Of a stretch of 64,000 nt of DNA, positions 1 through 8,748 are shown piece after piece. Positions within the stretch are counted from its first letter, which is position 1. Each line of letters opens with the position of its first letter. Below the pieces are notes generated by a model that saw only the letters and a program-made list of their open reading frames with translations, was not told where the DNA came from and ran no database searches. Origin of the DNA: Lentzea indica (GTDB lineage Bacteria; Actinomycetota; Actinomycetes; Mycobacteriales; Pseudonocardiaceae). The stretch covers positions 18,168 to 82,167 of the forward strand of contig NZ_VSRL01000010.1 of the NCBI RefSeq assembly GCF_012184385.1. The letters run 5' to 3'. A program made the translations under genes and the position numbers.

Positions 1-1
1 G

Positions 2-418
2 CTGGACGACACGCTCGAATGGGACTCACCACCCGGTCAGCCGCCTGTCGAACGGCCGCAGACCACCGCGGACGCCATCGAGCTCGTCGCCGCGGGCGTG
101 GGACTGCTCGTCGTGCCGCAGTCGCTGGCCAGGCTGCACCACCGCAAGGACCTCAAGTACGTGCCGCTGAGCGACGCTCCGCAGTCACGGGTGGCGCTGT
201 CGTTCCCGATCCGCGACGAGAACCCCGAGCTGGTCGAGCACCTGATCGGCATCGTCCGCGGCCGCACGGTCAACAGCACCCGCGGCCCCGCGCCGGAGCC
301 GGCCCAGAAGACGTCACAGACGACTGCACAGAAGAAGCCGCAGCAGCGGCAGGGTCCCGCCAAGGCCCGGCAGCAGAAGCAACCGGCCAAGCGCGCGAAA
401 CCCCGCCGCGGCCGCTGA
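2..418 (+). CDS. LysR-family regulator, C-terminal part (5' end outside window)
   Basis: The reading frame is open from the window edge to a TGA at 416-418. The text ELVAAGVGLLVVPQSLARL followed by a DLKYVPL strand and a terminal helix is typical of the end of the LysR substrate-binding domain (effector-binding subdomain). The last 45 or so residues are a low-complexity Gln/Lys/Pro/Arg tail, which is common at the C-terminus of actinobacterial LysR proteins. The N-terminal HTH is not in the window, so target and effector are unknown. The gene converges on the ferredoxin gene with one base between the two stop codons. It probably marks the left edge of the polyketide cluster, but a cluster role cannot be excluded. 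Confidence 0.75.
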   Translation: MDDTLEWDSPPGQPPVERPQTTADAIELVAAGVGLLVVPQSLARLHHRKDLKYVPLSDAPQSRVALSFPIRDENPELVEHLIGIVRGRTVNSTRGPAPEPAQKTSQTTAQKKPQQRQGPAKARQQKQPAKRAKPRRGR

Positions 419-419
419 C

Positions 420-615
420 TCAGTCCTGCACGGTGATCGCCTGTGGCCGGGCAGATGCCCCTGGCCGTGCGCGCGGCCGACTCAGCTTCGCCCGTGGGGG
501 CGTCGTCGAGCACGGTGACGAACCCGTCGTCGTCCTGGTCGAACACGTCCGGCGCGGCCAGCACGCACTGAGCCGAGCCGATGCACTTACCGGTGTCCAC
601 ACTGATCCGAGCCAT
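420..615 (-). pseudogene. P450-partner ferredoxin, apparent single-base frameshift
   Basis: A small [3Fe-4S]/[4Fe-4S]-type ferredoxin that would pass electrons to the P450 just upstream in the same operon. The ATG at 615-613 follows an AAGGAAC ribosome site. The frame reads MARISVDTGKCIGSAQC and continues to RTARGICPA, giving the Cys pattern of actinomycete P450 ferredoxins. It then runs out of frame: the expected ending CPAQAITVQD plus stop is found one frame over. Removing the T at 444 (plus strand) restores it exactly and puts the stop at 422-420. Length (about 64 aa) and place beside the P450 match AmphM/FscFE-type ferredoxins of polyene clusters. I think the gene is intact in the organism and the extra base is an error, but as written it is a frameshifted gene. 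Confidence 0.8.
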
Positions 616-638
616 GACGTTCCTTTCCCAAACCAGAA

Positions 639-1817
639 CTACCAGCGCACGGGAAGCGCGTGGAGTCCGAAGAGGACTCCGTCGTACTTGAACCGCAGCT
701 CCTCCAGTGGAACCGCGATCTCGAGCGTCGGGATCCGCCGGAACAGGCCCCGGTAGGCGACGTCCATCTCCAGCCGCACCAGGTTCTGGCCGAGGCACTG
801 GTGCACGCCGTACCCGAACGCCACGTGCCCGGTCGCCGACCGGGACGGGTCGAACTCGTGCGGCCGCTCGAACATCTCCGGGTCGTGGTTCGCGCCCGCC
901 ACCAGCGGCACGATTCCCTCGCCCTTGCGGACCAGCTGACCGCCGATCTCGACGTCCTCGACCGCCACGCGCAGCGCCACCAGGTCGGCCACCGAGTGGT
1001 AGCGCAGCAGCTCCTCGATCATGCGGTCGTCGTCGATCCACTGCTTCTGCTGCAGCAACGTCACGACGCCGAGCGAGATGTTGTTCGCCGTCGTCTCGTG
1101 GCCCGCGATCAGCAGGAGCATCGCGACGCCGGAAAGCTCCTGTGGCGTCAGCAGACCGCCATGGAGAAGCCTGCTGATCAGATCGTCACCAGGGCGCTTG
1201 GTCTTGATCGTGATCAGCCTGTTGATGTAGCGCAACAGGTGCTCGGACGCCTTGTCCCGTTCCTCGTCGGTCGACGTCAGCGTCACCAGGACCTTCGTCT
1301 TCTCCTCGAAGAAGTCGCGGTCCACCTTCGGTACACCCAGCAAGGACGAGATCACCAGCGACGGCACCGAAAGCGAGAAGTCCTCGACGAGCTCGGCGGA
1401 GTCGCCCCTGGCCAGCATCTGGTCGATGGAACGGTCGACGATCTCCTCGACCGCCGGGCGCAACGACCGGATGCGGCGCACCGTGAACTCGGGGATCAGC
1501 GCTTTGCGGAACCTGTTGTGGTCCGGCGGGTCCAGTGACACGAACCAGCCAGGAACGTCGTCCGCGGACGGTGCGCCCACGGTGCGCGACGGACGCGGAA
1601 ATCCTTCGTGCGTCGGGTTGGAGCTGATGCGCGGGTCGGTGAGCACCGCGCGCACCTCCTCGTGCCTGGTGACCAGCCACACCGTCTCGCCGGACGGCAA
1701 CGCGGCTTTCACCAGGCCGGGTTTGGTGCGGAAGTCCTCGTACTCGGGAGGAGGGAAGGGCGCGCCGGGGCGGCGCATCATGAACGGGACTAGGTCGGAG
1801 TCGGCGGTACTCGTCAT
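639..1817 (-). CDS. cytochrome P450 of the polyene-tailoring type
   Basis: A 392-residue soluble bacterial P450. The I-helix oxygen-binding motif AGHETT, the ExxR motif (EELLR) and the haem loop FGYGVHQCLG (Cys near residue 340) are all present. The operon order is glycosyltransferase, aminotransferase, P450, ferredoxin. In amphotericin, nystatin and candicidin clusters the P450 in this place oxidises an exocyclic methyl of the macrolide to a carboxyl, so the same job is inferred here; hydroxylation elsewhere on the ring is the alternative. Two start codons are possible. ATG 1823 overlaps the upstream stop as ATGA, but ATG 1817 has the better spacing to the GAGG site and is used here. Confidence 0.88.
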   Translation of the reverse strand: MTSTADSDLVPFMMRRPGAPFPPPEYEDFRTKPGLVKAALPSGETVWLVTRHEEVRAVLTDPRISSNPTHEGFPRPSRTVGAPSADDVPGWFVSLDPPDHNRFRKALIPEFTVRRIRSLRPAVEEIVDRSIDQMLARGDSAELVEDFSLSVPSLVISSLLGVPKVDRDFFEEKTKVLVTLTSTDEERDKASEHLLRYINRLITIKTKRPGDDLISRLLHGGLLTPQELSGVAMLLLIAGHETTANNISLGVVTLLQQKQWIDDDRMIEELLRYHSVADLVALRVAVEDVEIGGQLVRKGEGIVPLVAGANHDPEMFERPHEFDPSRSATGHVAFGYGVHQCLGQNLVRLEMDVAYRGLFRRIPTLEIAVPLEELRFKYDGVLFGLHALPVRW

Positions 1818-1819
1818 GT

Positions 1820-2875
1820 TCATACCTCGTAGAACTGGCGGACTTGCCCCACGATGTGGTCCTGGTCGTCTTCGGTCAGCTCGGCGTGGGTGGGGAGGTA
1901 CAACCCGTCCTCGGCGAACCGGTTCGCGTTCAGCGCCGGCCACACGGGGTCGAGATAGCCGGGCTGCCTGCTCATCGGCTTGAAGAAGAGGCGGGTCTCG
2001 ATCCCCTTCTCGGCGAGGAACCTCATGAGCTCCTCACGGCGCTCCGCGCGCAGGTCGTACATCCACAACACGTCACGCGGCGGCATGAGGGTGACTCCAT
2101 CGATGCCTCGAAGGCCCTCGTCATACCGCTTCTCGATCTGTGCGCGCGTTGCGATGATCTCGTCGAGGCGTTCGGTCTGCGCGAGCGCGACCGCGGCCTG
2201 CAGGTTGGTCATCCGGAAGTTGTACGCGAGCTTCTTGTGCAGGAAGCTGTGGTCTCGCGTGAAGGCCATACCGCGCAGGTGTGCCATCTGCCGCGCCAGG
2301 TGCGGGTCGTTGGTGACGCAGACACCGCCCTCACCGGATGTGATGATCTTGTTGGCGAACAGCGAGAACGCCGCGATGTCACCGGTCGGCTTGACTCCGT
2401 GCGCCTCGGCCGAGTCCTCGACCACGCGCAGGTTGTACTCGTAGGCGAGCTCGAGGATCGGCTCCATGTCGCACTGCCGGCCGTAGACGTGCACCGGCAT
2501 GATGACCTTGGTGCGCGGGGTGATCTTCTCCTCGATCAACGTGACGTCGATGTTCAGATCGTCCGCGCAGTCCACGAATACGGGCGTCGCACCGGTGTAG
2601 GTCACGGCCCACGCCGAGGCGATCATCGTGAACTCGGGCACGATCACCTCGTCACCGGGCCCGACGCCCAGCGCGCGCAACGCGAGTGTCAGCGCTGTAG
2701 TGCCGGACGAGCAGGCGACGCCGTACCGGACGTTGTTGTAGGCGGCGAAAGCTTCTTCGAACTGGGGCACGTACGGGCCCTGCGAAGAGATCCAGCCGTC
2801 CGTCACGGCCTTCGTCGTGTACTCGAGCTCGTTGCCGCGCAACGAAGGCATCGACACGGGGAATCGGTAGCTCAT
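1820..2875 (-). CDS. DegT/DnrJ/EryC1 aminotransferase, GDP-mycosamine type
   Basis: A 351-residue PLP-dependent sugar aminotransferase. GWISSQGP and ACSSGTTALTLALRALG near the N-terminus, EDSAEAHG, and the PLP lysine context FANKIITSGEGG near residue 175 are family hallmarks. The C-terminal FFKPMSRQPGY stretch and overall wording are, from memory, very like AmphDII/NysDII/FscMII, which convert GDP-3-keto-6-deoxymannose to GDP-mycosamine. Perosamine synthase (4-amino product) is the main alternative and could be separated by alignment. The gene starts 8 bases after the glycosyltransferase stop and overlaps the possible P450 start, so it is translated from one operon. No GDP-mannose 4,6-dehydratase gene is present in the window, so that step must be encoded elsewhere. 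Confidence 0.85.
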   Translation of the reverse strand: MSYRFPVSMPSLRGNELEYTTKAVTDGWISSQGPYVPQFEEAFAAYNNVRYGVACSSGTTALTLALRALGVGPGDEVIVPEFTMIASAWAVTYTGATPVFVDCADDLNIDVTLIEEKITPRTKVIMPVHVYGRQCDMEPILELAYEYNLRVVEDSAEAHGVKPTGDIAAFSLFANKIITSGEGGVCVTNDPHLARQMAHLRGMAFTRDHSFLHKKLAYNFRMTNLQAAVALAQTERLDEIIATRAQIEKRYDEGLRGIDGVTLMPPRDVLWMYDLRAERREELMRFLAEKGIETRLFFKPMSRQPGYLDPVWPALNANRFAEDGLYLPTHAELTEDDQDHIVGQVRQFYEV

Positions 2876-2882
2876 CGTCAAC

Positions 2883-4271
2883 TCACTTCGATGCCGTCGA
2901 GTTCTGGGCCAGTGCGGGCAAGGAGAGGATCAGATCGGCGGCCGCCTTGCGGCCACCGGCGGCGTGCTGGAGCGCGGCGAGACGTTCGGCGTTCTCGCGG
3001 AACCCCGGGTCGTCCAGGACGCGAGTGAGCTTGTCCACGACGTCCCGCGGGTCGACGGTGTGCGGCTTGTCCAGCGTCAGCCCGACACCGAAGCTCGTGG
3101 CCCGCACGGCCTGGTCGTAGCAGTCGACCCACAGGGGCCGTGACACCATCGGCTTGCCGAAGTAAATGCTTTCGGTGTACGCGTTTCCGCCCGCATGCGT
3201 GAAGAACAGCTTGACGCTCGGATGTGCCAGCACGTCCAGCTGCGACGGCACCCACGTCTCGATGCGCAGGTTGCCCGGTAGCTCGCCGGGCAGGAACTTC
3301 TGCTGGTCGCGCGGCAGCTTCCACAGGATCGAGTGCTTGCCCTCCATGCTGCGGGCGACCTGCACGAAGGCCTCGACCTGGTCGCGGGTCAGCCGCGTGA
3401 TCGTGCCGAAACCCACGTACACCACGGACTTCTGCGCGTCCAGCCACTCACCGAGTTCACCGGGCTCTGCCTGGGGGAGTGGTGGCACCAGCGCGCCGAC
3501 CGTGCGGATCTTCTCGGGGATGTCGAACTCGTAGTCCATCTCCGGGATCGAGTAGCACAGGACCAGCTCCGACTTCTCGACCCGCGCGAACTGGCCGCGT
3601 GCGTCGGGGGAGATGCCGAGCTCCGCGACGACCTTCTCGTTCTGCGCGTTGCGTTCCTTGTTCTGCCGTGAGAACGCCATCGCGAGCGTGCGCCACCCGA
3701 AGAGCTTGTTGGCCCAGCGCTGTTTCCAGGACATGTCGGCGGGAAGGCCGGTGTGGGGGCGCGGGAAGTCCTTCGGCGTGTAGGACGGGCCGATCGGCAC
3801 CGCGGACGTCACCAGGTTCGACGCCACGAACGGGTTGCTGATCACGTACGGAACACCTTTGGTGATGGCGACCTCGTAGCCGAACATGCACATCGACTCG
3901 ACGACCATCAGCGCCGGCCGGATCTGCTCGACCGCTTCGGAGAGCTTGCGGTACTTGGGGATCCGCAGCTCTGGCCGATGTGTCTGTTCGATGACGGCCT
4001 TGCGCGCCTTGAACCGCGATCGCTGCGTCACCTTCGCGTAGACGTCGTCCGGCCACGTGACCGACGACATCTCCGGAATCACGTCACCCAGCGAGATGAA
4101 CTCTATCGGCGAGCCGACCGCCGCCGCCTCGACCTCCTCGCGGCCCTTGTCGTCGGTGGCGAACCACAGGTTCTCGACACCGCGGCGCGACAGTTCCTCC
4201 GCTAGCACGAGCATGGGGTTCAGCAGGCCGCTTTCCGGCAGACTGACGAACAGGATCGGCCGCTGGCTCAT
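2883..4271 (-). CDS. GT1 glycosyltransferase, probable mycosaminyltransferase
   Basis: A 462-residue UDPGT-like (GT1, GT-B fold) enzyme. The N-terminal domain opens with ILFVSLPESGLLNPML, and the C-terminal nucleotide-sugar site reads WVPSQLDVLAHPSVKLFFTH followed by AGGNAYTESIYFGKPMVSRP. These features, including LFVSLPESG and the VVESMC segment, resemble AmphDI/NysDI/FscMI enzymes, which transfer mycosamine from GDP to a polyene macrolactone. Sugar and acceptor are inferred from the adjacent aminotransferase and the PKS. The ATG at 4271 is preceded by GGGTGA. It is the first gene of the minus-strand tailoring operon and is divergent from the LAL regulator. Confidence 0.85.
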   Translation of the reverse strand: MSQRPILFVSLPESGLLNPMLVLAEELSRRGVENLWFATDDKGREEVEAAAVGSPIEFISLGDVIPEMSSVTWPDDVYAKVTQRSRFKARKAVIEQTHRPELRIPKYRKLSEAVEQIRPALMVVESMCMFGYEVAITKGVPYVISNPFVASNLVTSAVPIGPSYTPKDFPRPHTGLPADMSWKQRWANKLFGWRTLAMAFSRQNKERNAQNEKVVAELGISPDARGQFARVEKSELVLCYSIPEMDYEFDIPEKIRTVGALVPPLPQAEPGELGEWLDAQKSVVYVGFGTITRLTRDQVEAFVQVARSMEGKHSILWKLPRDQQKFLPGELPGNLRIETWVPSQLDVLAHPSVKLFFTHAGGNAYTESIYFGKPMVSRPLWVDCYDQAVRATSFGVGLTLDKPHTVDPRDVVDKLTRVLDDPGFRENAERLAALQHAAGGRKAAADLILSLPALAQNSTASK

Positions 4272-4571
4272 GGATTTCACCCTTCGGGCTGGCGCCCAAC
4301 AAGGAAATGACGTTGTGGCGACGAGCCTGCCGGACGGCGCGGGGGTGTGTCCCGGGGTGCCAGTGTTCTCCAGAAGAAGCCCTAGTGTTGGAAAGCACCG
4401 CAAGTCCAGGCGAACACCTAGAACTGGCGCGTATCGATTTCATGAGGACGTGGTCGCCTGCGACCCTCGACGTCGACTCGTCATGCCCGCGATCCTGGGG
4501 GACGCGGTGGTGCCTCAACAGCACACACCGCGCTGCGGCACGGCGGCTTTCCTGGCGAGAGGCACATCATC
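4272..4571. promoter_or_regulatory. divergent intergenic region between glycosyltransferase and LAL regulator
   Basis: About 300 bp without a convincing gene; one short ORF here shows no family features. It must hold promoters for the leftward tailoring operon and the rightward regulator. Two CCTAG-containing stretches (around 4380 and 4421) recall the CTAGGG boxes before the PKS gene, but I see no good match to the 16-bp PimM-type operator. No terminator or repeat is evident. Confidence 0.4.
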
Positions 4572-7316
4572 ATGACCGGGACGTCCGACAACAGCATCAC
4601 CAAGGCGAGGCTCGCGGGCCTGATCGAGCGCGACGACCAGTGGGCCACCTTGGAAGCACTGTTGACGGACTCCCTGTCAGGATCTGGAAGGGTCGCGCTG
4701 CTCACGGGTCCTGTCGCGAGCGGGAAAACCGAGCTGCTGCACGCCTTCGGTGAGGCTTCGGGCGTCAACTTCGTGAAGGCGACGTGCTCGGCGTTCGAGC
4801 GCGACCTGCCTTTCGGTGTGGTGGGCCAGATCTTCCACCCGCTGGACGCCCCGGCCGAGGTGGGCGAGCTGCTCGACGCCGCCACCCGTTCCGCCGACGG
4901 ACCTGCTGCCCGGCAGTTGCACGCGCTGTGCATCGCGTTGCTGGACTTGACCGCCGAGTCGCCGTTGGTGATCGGCATCGACGACGTTCAGCACGCGGAT
5001 TCCTCCTCGTTGCACTGGCTTCTCTACCTGATCCGACGGCTGGGGCAGGCCAAGGTGCTGCTGATGCTGAGCGAGACCGCGTCGCCGCGCGCCGCTCACA
5101 CGCCGTTGCACACCGAACTGTTGCGGCACCCGCACTGCCGCGATGTCCAGCTGACACCGCTGAGTGCGTTGGACGAGCTGTTCGAGATGCCGCTGCACGC
5201 CGAGGGCGCGATGTCGCTGTCCGGGGGCAACCCGTTGCTGGTCCGCTCGTTGCTCGACGACCAGAGGCTGTGCAAGCCGCGCGACGACGGTGGTCTCGTC
5301 ATCGGCCCCAGCTATCGGCGCGCGCTGGTCAGCTGCCTGCACCGCTGTGACCACCACGTTCTGCCTGTTGCGCGGGCTTTGGCGGTGACCGGCGAGAACG
5401 CGACGCGCGAATCGTTGGGACGCCTTGCCCGCGCCGATGCCGAGACCGTCGCGTCCGCGCTGGACGTGATGAACGAGGCAGGGCTGTTGTGCGACGGGTG
5501 GTTCCGTGACCCGGCCGCTCGCGGTGCCGTGCTGGACGATCTGTCCACTCAGGACCGCAAGGAGATGTACCTCGGGGCTGCCTTGCTGCTGCACGACGAG
5601 GGCGCGCCGGCCACCGAGGTCGCTCCTTACCTGGTGATGGCCGACCACTCCGAGAACCCCTGGATGGTTCCGGTCTTCGAGGAGGCCGCCGAGCACGCGT
5701 TGCGCGACGAGCAGATCGACACGGCGTTGCGGTACGTGGAGCTGGCGCATCGGGCTTGCGTCGAGGTGCACGGGCGGGCGGCGATCGCGGCGAAGCTCGT
5801 GCGGGTGGAGTGGCGGGTCAACCCGTCTGCCGCCGGGCGCAGGCTGGCCACGGTGGTGCCGGCGATGCGAGCCGGGCAGCTCTCCGACCGCGACGTGACG
5901 TCGCTGGTGCAGCCGATGCTGTGGAACTGCCAGGTCGACGAGGCCACCGAGGCGATGGAGCGGGTCCGGCGTACTGCGGCGTCGAGCGCAGGGCTGCGCG
6001 CGATGGAGCTGTGGCTGGCCTGCTCGCACCCGACGCTGGCACGGCGGCCCCAGTCCGAGCCGGTGAAGACCCGGATGGTGAGCCTGACGTCCGGGCCGAT
6101 GCTCAAGGCGGTCAGCGCTTTGGCGAACGTGCTGACGTACGGCCCCAACGACTCTTCCGCGACCGATGCCGAGCACGTCCTGCAGGCCGCGCGGCCTTCC
6201 GACAGCGGGTCGTGGGGGCCGGAGTCGGCGATGCTGGCGTTGCAGGCGCTGGTGTACGCGGACCGGCTCGACGTGGCGGCGCAGTGGTGCGACAAGCTGC
6301 TGGAGGAGGCACGGGCCAAGAACCTCGCGGTGGCACGGGCGTTCTTCTCGTGCGTGCGGGCCGAGGTGTCGTTGCGGCGCGGTGACCTGACCACGGCTTT
6401 TGAGCACGCGCAGAACGCCTTGGACTTCATGCCCGCCGGCGGATGGGGTGTGGCGCTGGGGATGCCGCTGGGGATTCTGATCAACGCCGCCACCAAGATG
6501 GGGCGGCACGAGGACGCTGCCTCGTTCCTCGAACAGCCGGTACCCGAGGCGATGTTCCAATCGCGGTACGGGTTGCACTACCTCTACGCGCGCGGGCACC
6601 ACTACCTGGCCACGACTCGCCACTACGCGGCTCTCGCGGACTTCCTTTCGTGCGGCGAGCTCATGACCTCCTGGGGTGTGGATCAGCCGGGGGTGGTTCC
6701 TTGGCGCACGGCGGCCGCGGAGGCCTGGTTGCTGCACGGGGCGAACCGTGACGAGGCCAAGCGGTTGATCAACGAGCAGCTGGCTCGGCTGGGACCGGAC
6801 GCTTCTCGTACCCGTGGCGTCGCGTTGAGGCTCCTGGCCGCGACGAACCAACCCCACAACCGGCCGCAGCTGCTGCAGGACGCGGTGGTGATTCTGGAGG
6901 AGTACGGGGACCAGTACGAGCTGGCTCGTGCGCTGGCTGATCTTTCCAAGGCGCATCAGGCTTTGCGGGAACATCGGCGGGCTTGGACCGTGGCTCGCCG
7001 TGCTTGGCACGTGGCCAACGTGTGCGACGCAGCCGAGTTGTGCGAGGAGCTGCTGCCTTCGCGTGGCAAGGCCGACGCCGAGGACGCGCAGGCGGAGGAG
7101 AAGCCGGTGGATCCCATAGCCACGCTCACGGATGCAGAGCGCCGGGTCGCCGCTCTGGCGGCTGTCGGGTATACGAACCGGGAGATCGCGTCGAAGCTGT
7201 ACATCACGCCTTCGACGATCGAGCAGCACCTGACCAGGGTGTACCGGAAGCTGAAAGTCAAGTACCGCAAGGACTTGCCGGCCGATCTGCACTCCTACCT
7301 GCCGAGCACGGCGTGA
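4572..7316 (+). CDS. LAL-family LuxR transcriptional regulator
   Basis: A 914-residue protein of the Large ATP-binding LuxR class. A P-loop (GPVASGKTE, about residues 46-54) and a Walker B-like VIGIDDVQHAD near residue 140 form the ATPase domain. A long helical middle region follows. The C-terminal LuxR HTH starts LTDAERRVAALAAVGYTNRE near residue 853 and continues TPSTIEQHLTRVYRKLKV. Regulators of this size and layout are pathway-specific activators in polyene and other macrolide clusters (NysRI, AmphRI, FscRI type). It is divergent from the mycosaminyltransferase gene and probably activates the tailoring and PKS operons, although no binding experiment can be read from sequence. Confidence 0.9.
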   Translation: MTGTSDNSITKARLAGLIERDDQWATLEALLTDSLSGSGRVALLTGPVASGKTELLHAFGEASGVNFVKATCSAFERDLPFGVVGQIFHPLDAPAEVGELLDAATRSADGPAARQLHALCIALLDLTAESPLVIGIDDVQHADSSSLHWLLYLIRRLGQAKVLLMLSETASPRAAHTPLHTELLRHPHCRDVQLTPLSALDELFEMPLHAEGAMSLSGGNPLLVRSLLDDQRLCKPRDDGGLVIGPSYRRALVSCLHRCDHHVLPVARALAVTGENATRESLGRLARADAETVASALDVMNEAGLLCDGWFRDPAARGAVLDDLSTQDRKEMYLGAALLLHDEGAPATEVAPYLVMADHSENPWMVPVFEEAAEHALRDEQIDTALRYVELAHRACVEVHGRAAIAAKLVRVEWRVNPSAAGRRLATVVPAMRAGQLSDRDVTSLVQPMLWNCQVDEATEAMERVRRTAASSAGLRAMELWLACSHPTLARRPQSEPVKTRMVSLTSGPMLKAVSALANVLTYGPNDSSATDAEHVLQAARPSDSGSWGPESAMLALQALVYADRLDVAAQWCDKLLEEARAKNLAVARAFFSCVRAEVSLRRGDLTTAFEHAQNALDFMPAGGWGVALGMPLGILINAATKMGRHEDAASFLEQPVPEAMFQSRYGLHYLYARGHHYLATTRHYAALADFLSCGELMTSWGVDQPGVVPWRTAAAEAWLLHGANRDEAKRLINEQLARLGPDASRTRGVALRLLAATNQPHNRPQLLQDAVVILEEYGDQYELARALADLSKAHQALREHRRAWTVARRAWHVANVCDAAELCEELLPSRGKADAEDAQAEEKPVDPIATLTDAERRVAALAAVGYTNREIASKLYITPSTIEQHLTRVYRKLKVKYRKDLPADLHSYLPSTA

Positions 7317-7403
7317 TAGTCCACCGAGGACTCCGAGCCTTTCACTCGATCGTGTTCGCCCTCGGCCGTTATCAAACCGTGATCTTGCGGTAGCGTCGAA
7401 CAC

Positions 7404-8702
7404 GTGAGCGAACCCGACCTGTGTCTCCTGTCCACCGACGAGCTGCTGAGCAGCGTCGTCGACGAGGTCGTGGAGATCCGGGTTCGCGAGCACGCGGTGC
7501 TGCAGAAGATCGCGGAGCTGGACCGCCGTGGCGCGGCGGACGAGCTGGGCTACAAAGATCTGCCGCAGGTCTTGCGGCACGCGGTCCGCTGGGACCTGAG
7601 GACGGCCCGCCAATGGCTCGCGAACGCCCACGCGCTCAGCCACGACATCACGCCGACCGGCAGCGTGCTGGAGCCCGATCTGCCCGTGACGGCCGCGGCC
7701 GTCGCCGAAGGCACGCTCTCAGCCGACCACATCGCCGCTGTCGCCGAGGTGATGAAGAAGCTCCCCGCTGAAGCCGAAGCCCCGGTGGTGGAGTTCGCGC
7801 GGGCCCACGAGCCGAGCGCCGTCCGCTCCTTCGGCAAGGAACTGGCCTACCGCCTGTACCAGGACGATCCCGAGCCCTCCGACCAGGAGCCCGCGCCGCC
7901 GGTGAACCAGCACGTGATGCGCTGGAAGGGCGAGCACCTCGAGATCTGGGCCAAGCTGGACAGGATCACCGGCGCGAAGTACGAGGCGCTGATCGACCCG
8001 CTGGCCAAGCCTCGCCCGGAGACGCCAGAGGAAGGCCCAGATCTCCGCTCGCGCTCCGAACGCGAAGGTGACGCGCTCGCCGAGCTCGTCGACCTGGTGC
8101 TGCGCGCCGACCAGCTGCCCGAGCACGGCGGCGAACCGGTCAGCCTCACCCTCACGATGCGCTACGAAGACCTGGTGAACCAGGCAGGTCAGGCGATGCT
8201 CGACAACCGGGAGCGCATCCCCGCCGCGGACGCCCGCCAGCTCGCCTGCAACGCGGGCGTCATCCCCCTCGTCCTGGGCGAACGCTCCCAGCCGCTGGAC
8301 ATCGGCCGCAAGGCCAGAACCTTCCCGGCCGCGATCCGCCGAGTGCTGGTGGCCCGCGACCAGGGTTGCGCCTTCCCCGGCTGTGACCGCCCGCCCAAAC
8401 ACTGCGACGCCCACCACGTCAGGTTCTGGTCCAACGGTGGCGGCACCTCCGTCGACAACGCCGTGCTGTTGTGCCGCAACCACCACCGCCTGATCCACCA
8501 CAGCACGTGGGAAGTCAGGATGGTGCACGGCCTGCCGCGCTTCTACCCACCGGGCTGGCTCGACCCGGACCGCGCCGCCCGCCGCAACGTTCTCCACGCG
8601 TTCGAGGACACCGAACCCACGGCGGAGCGCGACGGGAGCGCAGACCCGCTGACCGTCGGCTGGGTGGTGCCGCCGCCACGCCCTGCCCCAGTCCTGGTCT
8701 AG
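7404..8702 (+). CDS. DUF222/HNH endonuclease (13E12 repeat family)
   Basis: A 432-residue protein with an N-terminal DUF222 helical region (LLSTDELLSSVVDEVVEIR onward) and a C-terminal HNH nuclease domain. The latter has CAFPGC, CDAHHVRFWSNGG, DNAVLLCRNHHRLIH, giving paired Cys zinc ligands and the catalytic His-Asn-His. Such genes are multicopy in actinobacterial genomes and their role is not established. Nothing connects it to polyketide synthesis, yet it sits between the LAL regulator and the starter-unit operon, so it looks like an insertion into the cluster. Its GTG start at 7404 lies 87 bases after the LAL stop. Confidence 0.85.
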   Translation: MSEPDLCLLSTDELLSSVVDEVVEIRVREHAVLQKIAELDRRGAADELGYKDLPQVLRHAVRWDLRTARQWLANAHALSHDITPTGSVLEPDLPVTAAAVAEGTLSADHIAAVAEVMKKLPAEAEAPVVEFARAHEPSAVRSFGKELAYRLYQDDPEPSDQEPAPPVNQHVMRWKGEHLEIWAKLDRITGAKYEALIDPLAKPRPETPEEGPDLRSRSEREGDALAELVDLVLRADQLPEHGGEPVSLTLTMRYEDLVNQAGQAMLDNRERIPAADARQLACNAGVIPLVLGERSQPLDIGRKARTFPAAIRRVLVARDQGCAFPGCDRPPKHCDAHHVRFWSNGGGTSVDNAVLLCRNHHRLIHHSTWEVRMVHGLPRFYPPGWLDPDRAARRNVLHAFEDTEPTAERDGSADPLTVGWVVPPPRPAPVLV

Positions 8703-8717
8703 CGCGACCGGGGGTGG

Positions 8718-8748
8718 AGCTCCCGCTGCTGTCAGAGCAGCGGGAGCT
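8718..8748. terminator. bidirectional hairpin terminator
   Basis: A perfect 13-bp inverted repeat (AGCTCCCGCTGCT at 8718-8730, its complement at 8736-8748) with a 5-base loop. It lies between the HNH gene (plus strand, stop 8702) and the FAD hydroxylase (minus strand, stop 8732) and overlaps the last codons of the latter. It can serve both converging transcripts. Confidence 0.7.

Noticed and set aside
639..1943. A longer P450 with a 42-residue N-terminal extension
   Set aside because: The extension lies within the aminotransferase gene in another frame; the ATG at 1817 with GAGG spacing gives a normal P450 N-terminus.
4677..7643. A 988-codon open frame on the minus strand across the LAL gene
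   Set aside because: It is antisense to a clearly recognisable regulator and is rich in Arg, Gln, His and Val with no domain, as expected of shadow frames in high-GC DNA.
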